This document shows, piece by piece, positions 17,987-26,181 of a stretch of DNA of 64,000 nt (the first letter of the stretch is position 1; each line of letters starts with the position of its first letter). Below the pieces are notes generated by a model. The model made no database searches, was not told the origin of the DNA, and saw only the letters and a list, made by a program, of their open reading frames with translations. Position numbers and translations under genes: made by a program. The stretch comes from Acidobacteriota bacterium (GTDB taxonomy: Bacteria > Acidobacteriota > Vicinamibacteria > Vicinamibacterales > UBA823): assembly GCA_002730525.1 (NCBI GenBank), contig PCAK01000043.1, positions 24,161-88,160 of the forward strand. The letters are read 5' to 3'.

Positions 17987-18919
17987 ATGCAGAAGGACTT
18001 CCTGTCGATCCTCGATCTGACCGCCGACGAACTGTCGGACTGCCTCGACCTCGCCGCACGGCTCAAGGCCGATCGCCCGCTTCGCCGCAACGCGCCGACG
18101 GCGAACGCGCTGGACGGTCGCCACGTGGCGATGCTGTTCGACAAGCCGTCACTCCGGACGTTGGCCACGTTCGAGATCGCCGTCAGGGAACTGGGCGGCG
18201 AGATTATCGACCCCCCGGCCGACTCGACATTGGGCGGCCGGGAGGCCCTGTCCGACGTCGCACTCAATCTCGAGCGGTGGGTGGCGGCCGCGGTGATCCG
18301 CACGTTCGCTCAGACCCGGCTGGCTGAGTTCGCCCAGGTGACCAGACGGCTGCACGTCGTCAACGCCCTGAGCGACGCGGAGCATCCCTGCCAGGCCCTG
18401 GCCGACATGCTGACGCTGCGCGAGTGTTGGGGGACATTGGCCGGCCGCACGCTGGCCTACGTTGGCGACGGCAACAATGTCGCCACCTCGCTGGCGCAGG
18501 CCGGTGCGATGCTCGGCCTGCGGGTGCGGCTTGCGTCGCCGGACGGCTACGAGCTCTCGGATCGCGTCGTTGACGCGGCGAACGCCGGTGGGCGGCTCGG
18601 ATCGATCGAACGATTCGTCGACGCGCCCGAGGCAGTCGCCGGTGCCGACGCGGTGTACACCGACACCTGGACCTCGATGGGCCAGGAGGATGAGTCGGCG
18701 GCACGCCATCGAGCCTTCCAGCCGTATCAGGCCAACGCGGCCCTGCTGGCGAAGGCGAAGCCCGACGCAGTCTTCATGCACTGCCTGCCGGCACACCGCG
18801 GGGAGGAGGTCACCGACGAGGTGATCGACTCGCCCGCGTCGATCGTCCTCGAACAGTCGGAGAACCGGCTGCACACGGAGAAGGCACTCCTGGCGATGCT
18901 CCTGGCCGAGCCGCGCTAG
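17987..18919 (+). CDS. argF: Ornithine carbamoyltransferase
   Basis: Makes citrulline from ornithine and carbamoyl phosphate. It has 310 residues. The carbamoyl-phosphate loop is [11 protein letters not shown], which keeps S-x-R-T but has Leu where most OTCases have Arg (SxRTR). [21 protein letters not shown] and the active-site [11 protein letters not shown] are canonical. A TAGGTAGG ribosome site precedes the ATG. It is the last gene of the arginine operon, followed by a hairpin. Confidence 0.94.
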   Translation: MQKDFLSILDLTADELSDCLDLAARLKADRPLRRNAPTANALDGRHVAMLFDKPSLRTLATFEIAVRELGGEIIDPPADSTLGGREALSDVALNLERWVAAAVIRTFAQTRLAEFAQVTRRLHVVNALSDAEHPCQALADMLTLRECWGTLAGRTLAYVGDGNNVATSLAQAGAMLGLRVRLASPDGYELSDRVVDAANAGGRLGSIERFVDAPEAVAGADAVYTDTWTSMGQEDESAARHRAFQPYQANAALLAKAKPDAVFMHCLPAHRGEEVTDEVIDSPASIVLEQSENRLHTEKALLAMLLAEPR

Positions 18920-18928
18920 CCGCCGCGG

Positions 18929-18946
18929 TCGCGCCACTCGGCGCGA
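18929..18946 (+). terminator. Hairpin after argF
   Basis: TCGCGCC and GGCGCGA form a 7-bp stem with a 4-nt loop, 10 bp after the argF stop. No T-run follows. It probably terminates or stabilises the arginine operon transcript. Confidence 0.5.
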
Positions 18947-18961
18947 GGCGGCCGGAGCGGC

Positions 18962-18970
18962 TGGTATACT
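18962..18970 (+). promoter_or_regulatory. Extended -10 promoter for the AGCS symporter
   Basis: TGGTATACT carries the TGn extension and a TATACT hexamer, 23 bp before the ATG at 18994. No -35 match is visible at the usual distance. The leader would be short and contains an AAAGGA ribosome site. Confidence 0.5.
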
Positions 18971-18993
18971 CCCCCGGGAAAGGACCACCACCG

Positions 18994-20340
18994 ATGCTCG
19001 AAACGATTGTGCAAGCCAATGCTTGGCTGAACGGCTACGTCTGGGGCGCGCCGATGATCGTGCTCCTCATGGGCACGGGCCTACTGCTGACGGTGCTCAC
19101 CGGCGCGGTGCAGTTCCGCTATCTCGGCTTCGCCCTGCGGGAAGTGCTGGGCAAGCTGACCCAGAAGAGCACGGGCGAAGGCGACGTGACCCCGTTCCAG
19201 GCGGTGGCAACTGCGCTCGCCTCGACCGTCGGCGTGGGCAACATCGCCGGCGTGGCCACCGCGCTGACCCTGGGCGGTCCCGGTGCGCTGTTCTGGCTCT
19301 GGATCTCCGGCCTGCTCGGCATGTGTACGAAGTTCGCCGAGATCGTCATCGCGCTGCACTATCGCGAGCCGGACTCGACGGGCACGATGCGCGGCGGCGC
19401 GATGTACACGCTGAGCAAGGGCCTGGGGCTGCCGTGGCTGGGCACGATCTTCGCGCTGCTGACCTCGCTGGCCGCCTTCGGCATCGGCAACATGGTGCAA
19501 GCGAACTCGGTGGCCGACAGCCTCGAGTCGAGCTTCGGGATCGCCCCGGCAGTAACCGGCGTCGTCCTGGCAGTGCTCACGGCGGCGGTCATCCTCGGCG
19601 GCATCAAGCGGATCGGCGAGGTCACGCAGGTGCTCGTGCCGTTCATGAGCATCCTGTACCTCGGCGGCGGCCTGATCATCATCGCGCTCCACATCGCCGA
19701 CATCCCCGGCGCCATCGCACTGGTCTTCGAGGGCGCGTTCAGCGGCACGGCCGCCACCGGCGGCTTTGCCGGCGCGACCGTCGGCCTGGCGCTCCGCTTC
19801 GGAATCGCGCGTGGCCTGTTCTCGAACGAGGCCGGCCTGGGCAGCGCGCCGATGGTGCACTCGGCAGCGAAGACTGATCATCCGGTGCGGCAGGGGCTCT
19901 ACGGGATCTTCGAGGTGTTCGTGGACACGGTTCTGGTCTGCACGATCACCGGTCTGGCGATCCTGGTCACGGGCGCCTGGACGAGCGGCCTGGACGGCGC
20001 GACGCTCTCCGGCGAGGCGTTCCGCCTCGGGCTGCCGGGCGGCCTCGGCAACATCATCGTCACCGCCAGCGTCCTGCTCTTCTCGTTCTCTACGGTAATC
20101 GGCTGGAGCTACTACGGTGAGACTGGCATCGTCTACCTGTTCGGCGCGAAGGTTGCGACGCCCTACCGGATCGCCTGGCTGATCTTCATCTACCTGGGCG
20201 CCACCGGCTCGCTACAGCTCATCTGGAGCGTCGCCGACACGCTGAACGGCCTGATGGCGATTCCGAACCTGGTGTCGGTGCTCTTCTCGATCCCGATCCT
20301 GCTGAAGCTGACGAAGGAATTCTTCGGCAAGCAGCGCTGA
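18994..20340 (+). CDS. Alanine/glycine:cation symporter (AGCS family)
   Basis: Inner-membrane sodium- or proton-coupled uptake of small neutral amino acids. It has 448 residues with about 11 hydrophobic helices. The AGCS signature region is seen in FQAVATALASTVGVGNIAGVATAL, with GALFWLWISGLLGM and FSNEAGLGSAPMVH further on. It has its own promoter-like element just upstream. Its last 129 bp overlap the 3' end of an opposing gene. Confidence 0.95.
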   Translation: MLETIVQANAWLNGYVWGAPMIVLLMGTGLLLTVLTGAVQFRYLGFALREVLGKLTQKSTGEGDVTPFQAVATALASTVGVGNIAGVATALTLGGPGALFWLWISGLLGMCTKFAEIVIALHYREPDSTGTMRGGAMYTLSKGLGLPWLGTIFALLTSLAAFGIGNMVQANSVADSLESSFGIAPAVTGVVLAVLTAAVILGGIKRIGEVTQVLVPFMSILYLGGGLIIIALHIADIPGAIALVFEGAFSGTAATGGFAGATVGLALRFGIARGLFSNEAGLGSAPMVHSAAKTDHPVRQGLYGIFEVFVDTVLVCTITGLAILVTGAWTSGLDGATLSGEAFRLGLPGGLGNIIVTASVLLFSFSTVIGWSYYGETGIVYLFGAKVATPYRIAWLIFIYLGATGSLQLIWSVADTLNGLMAIPNLVSVLFSIPILLKLTKEFFGKQR

Positions 20341-20892
20341 GGCCGTGATCGTTAGGGCGCGAGGCTGGGCGTTGCGGCCAAGGACCAGGCGGCTCTGCTT
20401 CGCGCCAGCCGATCGCGTGAAGGTCATCACGTTGCCACTGGGGAAATCGAGCCGCAAGCGATCGCCGTCCCGGCTCACTGTGCACGGTTCCTGGGGAGCG
20501 TCGTCGTCGGGTCCGCGTGCGACCATCCTGAGTTCGCTTGCAGCCAGCCCGGGCATCGCGTCGCCAGCCGACAGGGGGTAGCGATGCGTGAAGACCAGTT
20601 GGTCGCCTGAGGTCGAGAACGACCCGCCCTCGCCAGAGCCGCGCTTCGCGTCGGTGCCGTCCATCACGAAGAAGAGCACGGTCCAGTCGTTTCCGGTGAA
20701 GAAGATCCGGCCGGCCACCCGATGCTCGGTGCCGTCGGCCAGGATGTAGCGCTGGGCGTCCCACGCCCCCTGGATGTCGACGTCCTGGGCCGCCGCCGCG
20801 GGCCCGGCCGCGGCCACCAGGCCGAGTACGACGAGCCACAACCCCACGCGGATCGCGCGCTCAGGGTTTCGTGTTCGCGTCTTCATCTGCAT
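20212..20892 (-). CDS. Secreted lipocalin-like protein, unknown
   Basis: A 226-residue exported protein. The signal peptide is LWLVVLGLVAAAGPAAAAQD. The mature part looks like a small beta-barrel (DIQGAWDAQRYILADG, then VAGRIFFTGNDWTVLFF), as in lipocalin-like domains. I chose ATG 20892 with GGAGGAG 7 nt upstream. The last 43 residues (20212-20340) are antisense to the symporter gene and are charged and unlike the rest. The original stop may have been lost and the frame now reads into the neighbour. The start overlaps the selenoprotein gene by 32 bp, so they are co-transcribed. Confidence 0.65.
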   Translation of the reverse strand: MQMKTRTRNPERAIRVGLWLVVLGLVAAAGPAAAAQDVDIQGAWDAQRYILADGTEHRVAGRIFFTGNDWTVLFFVMDGTDAKRGSGEGGSFSTSGDQLVFTHRYPLSAGDAMPGLAASELRMVARGPDDDAPQEPCTVSRDGDRLRLDFPSGNVMTFTRSAGAKQSRLVLGRNAQPRALTITASALLAEEFLRQLQQDRDREEHRHQVRNRHQAVQRVGDAPDEL

Positions 20893-21454
20893 CCCAGAAC
20901 TCCTCCAGCGGCACGCCCAGCCCATCAGCCAGGCGGTTGACGAACGCGTAGTAGCCGGTCACCAGATTGATGTCCAGCACGGCCCGATCGGAGAACCCGG
21001 CGATCCGGAGGCGATCGATGTCAGCCTCGGCGACGGTCCACGGCTCGCGCGCGAGCTTCACGGCGTAGTCCAGCATCGCACGGTCGGCCTCCGCCAGATC
21101 GGCGTCGCGATAGTCCACGGCCAACTGCTCGACCACGCGGTCATCACACTTGAGTCGACGCAGACCCGCTGCGTGATGGCGGATTCAATAGTGGCACTGG
21201 TTCGCGGCCGATACCGCGACCGCGACCATTTCCCGCTGAATCCTGGAGAGTGGCGACCGGCCGTACATCACCAGCTTGTAGAAATCGAGGTGCACCTGCA
21301 GTGACTTCGGGTGCAGGCTGTGGATCTTCAGAATGTTGTCGACGTGACCGCGCGGATCGCGCGACGCCGCGTACAGCGTGGCGAGCTCGGGATCGAGATC
21401 CGGCGCGTCCTCATCGACCGTTTCGATCCATGGCCGGCGGGCATCATCGGGCAT
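20861..21454 (-). CDS. AhpD/CMD-family peroxidase-related protein, probable selenoprotein (in-frame UGA)
   Basis: Read through one UGA, this is a complete 197-residue member of the peroxidase-related branch of the AhpD/carboxymuconolactone decarboxylase family. The segment before the UGA ends ...VAVSAANQCHY. The segment after it begins IRHHAAGLRRL in the same frame. Ordinary relatives have Cys-x-x-Cys-x-x-His-His here, so the UGA at 21185-21187 (codon 90) replaces exactly the second redox Cys, giving CxxU-xxHH. A hairpin lies 11-27 nt after it. The start is ATG 21454 (MPDDARRPW). The protein also ends with a TGA stop, at 20861. It probably reduces peroxides or disulfides. Selenium-insertion genes are not in the window. 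The alternative is a nonsense mutation, but flanking sequence on both sides is fully conserved in character. Confidence 0.78.
21158..21174 (-). promoter_or_regulatory. Candidate bacterial SECIS hairpin
   Basis: ACGCAG and CTGCGT form a 6-bp perfect stem with loop CGGGT. The first loop base is 17 nt after the UGA codon. Bacterial SECIS elements lie in the coding sequence directly after the UGA, with a small apical loop bearing G near its start. The GGGTCTGC part resembles the fdhF element loop region (GGUCUGC). This is pattern matching; no folding was run. Confidence 0.6.
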
Positions 21455-21506
21455 GACGGTGGCACGGTACGCCAAGGAGGTCGGCGCGTGCAAGCGGACG
21501 GCGCCG

Positions 21507-22481
21507 TCAGGGATTCCGGTTGGCCGCGACGGTGCCTTCCCACGTGGCCACCGGCAGATCGTCGCGGTTGCCCCACTCGTCCCACGACCCGAGATACAAC
21601 CGGACCCGGTCGTAGCCGACGAGGTGCATCGCGAAGAGTTCGTGCGCCGAGCGGCCGCCGCCTTCGCAGTAGGCGATGATCTCGTCGCCCGGGTCGAGAG
21701 CGGCAAACAGCGCGCGCAGCTCCGATGCCGACCTGAACGTCTTCAGCTCCGGGTCGAACGTCTCTTCCCAGTAGATCGCGGTCGCCGAGGGAATGATGCC
21801 GCCGCGCGTCGCGCCTCTGAGGTCGCGGCCCGCCAGTTCGTCGACCGTCCGGGTGTCGACGAACCGGGTGCCGGGCCGATCGATCGCGTCGCGGACCTCC
21901 TCGGCCGTGACGATCCAGGCCATGTCCGGCTTCGGCTCGAACTCGGTCCGTGTGACCTCGGTCGATTCGGCGGTCGTCGGCAGGTCCTCGCGGGTCCAGG
22001 CGTCCCAGCCACCATCGAGGATCGCGACCTCGGTGTGGCCGAGTGTGCGCAGGACCAGCCAGGGCCGGGTGCCGTACACCCCGCCGCGGTCGTCGTAGAA
22101 GATGACGCGCGTGTCGTTGCCGATCCCGATCGCCTCGAGCTCTTCTGTAAAGGCTTCCGCAGACGGAAGGAACGTCGGCGGGTTCTCCGCGTCGCGGGAG
22201 GTCGCGATGTCGAGATAGACCGCGCCCGGAATGTGACTCTCGTCGTAGCCGGCACGACGCGTGTCGACGATCCGGATGGTGGGGTCGTCCAGATGACCGG
22301 CGAGCCAGACCGTGTCGACCAGCATCTCCGGTCTCGTGTAACCGGCGTCGGTTGCGGCGGCGGATTCGGGCTCGGCCGACGCCACGTCGTTCACCGATGC
22401 AGGCCGGCCGCAGGCGGAAGCGACGAGCCCTAACGCCAGCACCCAGACGGTGCGAGCATGCGGCCGCGACCGCCGGCTCAT
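21507..22481 (-). CDS. Tandem-rhodanese sulfurtransferase, probable lipoprotein
   Basis: Thiosulfate/3-mercaptopyruvate sulfurtransferase of 324 residues. The N-terminal signal ends LGLVASAC, a plausible but imperfect lipobox, so it is likely periplasmic and anchored. The first rhodanese domain (residues about 50-165) has no Cys at the active loop (FYDDRGG) and is structural. The second has the catalytic loop IIAYCEGGGRSAH. I chose ATG 22481, 17 bp after the MFS stop; the frame extends to 22598 inside that gene. The stop is 52 bp before the selenoprotein start. Confidence 0.88.
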   Translation of the reverse strand: MSRRSRPHARTVWVLALGLVASACGRPASVNDVASAEPESAAATDAGYTRPEMLVDTVWLAGHLDDPTIRIVDTRRAGYDESHIPGAVYLDIATSRDAENPPTFLPSAEAFTEELEAIGIGNDTRVIFYDDRGGVYGTRPWLVLRTLGHTEVAILDGGWDAWTREDLPTTAESTEVTRTEFEPKPDMAWIVTAEEVRDAIDRPGTRFVDTRTVDELAGRDLRGATRGGIIPSATAIYWEETFDPELKTFRSASELRALFAALDPGDEIIAYCEGGGRSAHELFAMHLVGYDRVRLYLGSWDEWGNRDDLPVATWEGTVAANRNP

Positions 22482-22497
22482 CAGTCCCTGCCTGGAA

Positions 22498-23745
22498 TCA
22501 CTCTTCGACATAGTCGAGGTCCTTGCCATACGTATCCTCCAGCCGGCCGAGGGCGACGAAGGCGACGATGATGGCGATGGCGCCCACCAGTGCGGCACTG
22601 CCCCTGATCCCGAGATAAGTCGCCGCGAACTGAAACGCCAGCGTCACGACCACCACCGAGCCGCGGACGAAGTTCGGCGTCGTGGTGGCTGCCGTGGCAC
22701 GGATGTTCGTGCCAAACAGTTCCGAGGCCATCAGGACGAACACGGCCCAGTAGCCATTGGCGACGCCCAGCGCGAAACAGACAGCGTAGAAAAACCGGAG
22801 CGAGAGGCCGCCGACGAGAAAGTAGACCACAACCAGGACCGCGCTCGCCGTCATGGACGCACGAACGACCTTCGTGCGGGTTCGCCAGACCTGGCTGAGC
22901 GTGCCTGTCAGGAGACTTCCGAGCGACAGGCCGATGTAACAGAACATGATGGCCTGGCCGGCCACCGGCAGCTCGTCCATCCCCAGCGCTCGGCCGAATT
23001 CAGGTGCGAAGGTGACCAGGATGCCGACCACGTACCAGATCGGCACGCCGATGAGGATGACGGCCAGGTAGCGCATCCGGCGCTCGGCGGTACGGAAGAG
23101 CATGAAGAAGTCCCCGCGCGACACCGTCTGCTGCCGCACCTGCTCGAACATCCCGGACTCCGCGACGCCGATGCGCAAGATCAGCAGTGCGACCCCCATC
23201 CCTCCGCCCACGAAGTACGCGGTCCGCCAGGTGAAGAAGTCGCCCACGAGCGCGCCGACGACCGCGCCGAGGATGCCGACGGCCGAGATGATCATCGCGC
23301 CGTAGCCGCGCGTCTCCTTCGACATGACCTCGCTGACGAGCGTCACGCCGGCGCCGAGCTCGCCGGCCAGCCCGACGCCCGCGACAAAGCGCCACGCCGC
23401 GTAGGCTTCCACGGAGTTCACGAAGCCGTTCGCGATGTTGGCGATCGAATACATCGCGATCGACCCGAACAGCACCGAGAGCCGACCCCGGCGATCGCCG
23501 AGCACGCCCCAGAGGATGCCGCCCACAAGCATCCCGCCCATCTGCATGTTGAGCAGCAGCACGCCGGGCGAGAGTAGATCGTCCTGGGCGACGCCGATAT
23601 CGATCAGGCTCTCGACTCGGACGATCGCGAACAGGATCAGGTCGTAGATGTCGACGAAGTAGCCGAGCGCTGCGACGAGCACGACCAGGAACGTCTTGCG
23701 TCGTGTCTGCTCGTAGGTGGCCGGCGTCGCGGGTGGTGGATTCAT
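22498..23745 (-). CDS. MFS transporter (metabolite:H+ symporter type)
   Basis: A 415-residue inner-membrane carrier with about 12 hydrophobic helices. The loop 2-3 motif is GDRRGR, preceded by WGVLGD. VGLAGELGAGVTLVSEVM is typical of the sugar/metabolite-H+ symporter branch. The substrate is unknown. It is the first gene of the leftward group with rhodanese and selenoprotein. Confidence 0.9.
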   Translation of the reverse strand: MNPPPATPATYEQTRRKTFLVVLVAALGYFVDIYDLILFAIVRVESLIDIGVAQDDLLSPGVLLLNMQMGGMLVGGILWGVLGDRRGRLSVLFGSIAMYSIANIANGFVNSVEAYAAWRFVAGVGLAGELGAGVTLVSEVMSKETRGYGAMIISAVGILGAVVGALVGDFFTWRTAYFVGGGMGVALLILRIGVAESGMFEQVRQQTVSRGDFFMLFRTAERRMRYLAVILIGVPIWYVVGILVTFAPEFGRALGMDELPVAGQAIMFCYIGLSLGSLLTGTLSQVWRTRTKVVRASMTASAVLVVVYFLVGGLSLRFFYAVCFALGVANGYWAVFVLMASELFGTNIRATAATTTPNFVRGSVVVVTLAFQFAATYLGIRGSAALVGAIAIIVAFVALGRLEDTYGKDLDYVEE

Positions 23746-23817
23746 GGCCGTTCATCTTACCCGCGGATGTGTGGACGCCGTGTCGTTCGAGGCGCAGCTC
23801 CGAGGTGGAACTGCCGA

Positions 23818-26097
23818 TCACCGAAACACATCGAACAGGTGGCTGTACTTGACGGTGAAGCTGCGCCCGGCCGATTCCGGCGTCAGCCCGTCGAGGCCGC
23901 GCGTGTCGTTGTAGACGAGAAACAGCCCGGTGTTGGCATCGCCGAGAAGGCCGAATCTGAGATTCGCAGACCAGAGGTCGGCCTGATCGTTGTACTGGAT
24001 CAAGCTCTGCACGAACATCCGTGGCGTAAACGAGTACGACGTCCGCGAGATGATGAGATCAGTGATGAAACTGCCACCGGGCAAGGTGACGTCGTTATGG
24101 CTCACGCTCAGTTCGGTGTTGAAGGCCTCGCCGACCCTCAGCCGCACCGACGGCGCAATGCTCGTGCGCTCGCCGCCGAAGAAGCCGCCGGCCAAGACGG
24201 TGAGCCGCGCGCTCAGAGGCGCGCCCTGGTCGGAGAACAAGATGATGATCGCTTCCGAGTGGTCGTAGGTGCCGGCGGGCACGATGACACCGGGGGAGAT
24301 CTCGAACGGCTCGGGGACCCCCTCTGTGGTCAGGTTCATCCCGGTCTGGACCGTGGCACCGTTCCTGAACTCGGTGTGGTTGTCGATGTGAATGAACTGG
24401 GTTTCCTGGAAGCCCTCGAGGTCCCAGAAGACGTCGTAGTTCACGTGCGGGCGCAGTTCGAGCACATTGAACGGCGCGTCGGGCCCAAGCCGAAATACTC
24501 GTTGCACGCGACCGCTCACACTGCGGAATCCGCTGCGCGTCAGGAAGCCGACCTCGGGATTGAAGTTGTCTCCGATCTCCGTGTAGGCGTTCCGGATCTC
24601 CCACTCCTCCGAGTTGTACGTGAAGCCCAGGCTGTAGGCGTGCTCCCGACCGCTGAGGCCGGGCGTCTGTGTGCGGGCAACGAAACTGGTGACCGTCGTG
24701 TTCTGGCCGATGCCCAAGCGTCCGTCGAACCCGTAGGTCCGGTTGTAGTCGTCCTCGCCGGCCTGATCGCCCGATGCCTGCCGGTTGACGAAGATGCCGC
24801 CTATGTTCGACCGGTTGGCAAGGTCCTTCCGGACTCGCGCGACGGTGAAGTTGTTCGACGGCGCCACGCCGTCGACCGACTCGGTCTGCATGTTGAGCAG
24901 GCCGACGTTGACGTTGCCACCCACCTGACCCGAGAGCCGGCCGCCGCCGACGATCGGCACCACCTCGCCTGACGGGCCGATGCCGATCCGCCGGCTGAAG
25001 AACAGTTCGGCCGAACCGGTGTTCCCCACCCCGAACAGCCCGGCATTCTCGAGGAAGAACGGCCGCTTCTCCGGGAAGAACAGATTGAACCGGTCCAGGT
25101 TGATCTGCTGGTCATCGACCTCGACCTGCGCGAAGTCGGTGTTGTAGGTGGCGTCCAGAGTCAGACTCGGCGTCAGGCTGTACTTGAGATCGACGCCGGC
25201 ATCACCCAGCACCACATCGCCATCCTCGAACTCGTTCGAGATCGCGTCGCCGAGGACGTAGGGCATGATCTTCAGATTCTTCTGGGGTGGTAGCACCAGG
25301 CCCTGCAGTTGGCCCGCCAGCGACAGCCGGTAGATGCTGAACTGGCGCGGCAATGCTGCCCAGAACGCCGTCTCGTTCCGCCGCCGGATGTTCCGCTGGA
25401 AGTTGAGACCCCAGGTCTGACTTTCACCGTTGGGGTAGCGCAGCGTTCTGAACGGGATCGCGAATTCGGCGCTCCACCCGATCTCGGACACCTCGGTCCG
25501 GACCTCCCAGGAACCGTCCCAGTTGAGGTTGAACCCACGACCCGCGCCCCCCTGCTGACGCCCGCCGCCGCCACCCCGGCCGCCGCCGACGAAGCCGTCG
25601 CTGCCCTGGCCTTCGTTCGTCACCTGACCGTCGTACTCGAGACCGGAGGGGTTCGTCCCGAAGACGAAGCCGTTCTGCTGGTCGAGGTAGGTGTCGAGGA
25701 TGATCTGAAACGAGTCGGTTTCGGTGAGAGGCGAGTCGCGACGACTGTCCGACACGATGATCGTCGACGGATCGCCGTCGTAGCAGATGATGCCGAAGTA
25801 CAACGTGTCGGCGGAATAGGCGATCCGCACCTCGGTCCGCTCAGACGAAGGCTGCCCTTCGTCGGGGGTCGTCTGCGTGAACCCGGTCACCGGTGCGATC
25901 GCCGTCCAGACCGGATCGTCGACCACGCGACCGTCCATCGCCGGCACCACGTCAATCGGCTCCGCCGTCGCGCCGGGGAACTCCACCGCGCGCTCCTGCG
26001 CCGCAGCTGCGGCACCGCTCGCCGCGATGGCCACTGCGATCAGAATCACGATTCGCCAGTGGTCGGATGTCCGATACGCCTCTCGCCTCATCTGCAC
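23818..26097 (-). CDS. DUF5916 outer-membrane protein with CBM9-like N-terminal domain
   Basis: A 759-residue exported protein. The signal peptide ends ASGAAAAAQE. Residues about 40-230 resemble a carbohydrate-binding family 9-like fold (MDGRVVDDPVWTAIAPV, then FGIICYDGDPSTI), with a Gly-rich insertion near residue 170 (GGGRGGGGGRQQGG). The remainder is amphipathic strands ending in a C-terminal Phe-containing strand (SHLFDVFR), which indicates an outer-membrane barrel of the DUF5916 family. GTG 26097 has a GAGGAG site; ATG 26091 is possible. The ligand is unknown. Confidence 0.88.
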   Translation of the reverse strand: MQMRREAYRTSDHWRIVILIAVAIAASGAAAAAQERAVEFPGATAEPIDVVPAMDGRVVDDPVWTAIAPVTGFTQTTPDEGQPSSERTEVRIAYSADTLYFGIICYDGDPSTIIVSDSRRDSPLTETDSFQIILDTYLDQQNGFVFGTNPSGLEYDGQVTNEGQGSDGFVGGGRGGGGGRQQGGAGRGFNLNWDGSWEVRTEVSEIGWSAEFAIPFRTLRYPNGESQTWGLNFQRNIRRRNETAFWAALPRQFSIYRLSLAGQLQGLVLPPQKNLKIMPYVLGDAISNEFEDGDVVLGDAGVDLKYSLTPSLTLDATYNTDFAQVEVDDQQINLDRFNLFFPEKRPFFLENAGLFGVGNTGSAELFFSRRIGIGPSGEVVPIVGGGRLSGQVGGNVNVGLLNMQTESVDGVAPSNNFTVARVRKDLANRSNIGGIFVNRQASGDQAGEDDYNRTYGFDGRLGIGQNTTVTSFVARTQTPGLSGREHAYSLGFTYNSEEWEIRNAYTEIGDNFNPEVGFLTRSGFRSVSGRVQRVFRLGPDAPFNVLELRPHVNYDVFWDLEGFQETQFIHIDNHTEFRNGATVQTGMNLTTEGVPEPFEISPGVIVPAGTYDHSEAIIILFSDQGAPLSARLTVLAGGFFGGERTSIAPSVRLRVGEAFNTELSVSHNDVTLPGGSFITDLIISRTSYSFTPRMFVQSLIQYNDQADLWSANLRFGLLGDANTGLFLVYNDTRGLDGLTPESAGRSFTVKYSHLFDVFR

Positions 26098-26181
26098 CGC
26101 CTACTCCTCGCCGATCCGCTCGGCGCGGCTCACGCCGCACGGCCGATCTTCTCATCATAGTCCGAGCGAAGGGACGCGACG

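Noticed and set aside
22450..23577. 375-codon frame opposite the MFS transporter
   Set aside because: Rich in His, Asp and Arg with no hydrophobic or domain pattern; it is the antisense of a well-supported 12-helix transporter.
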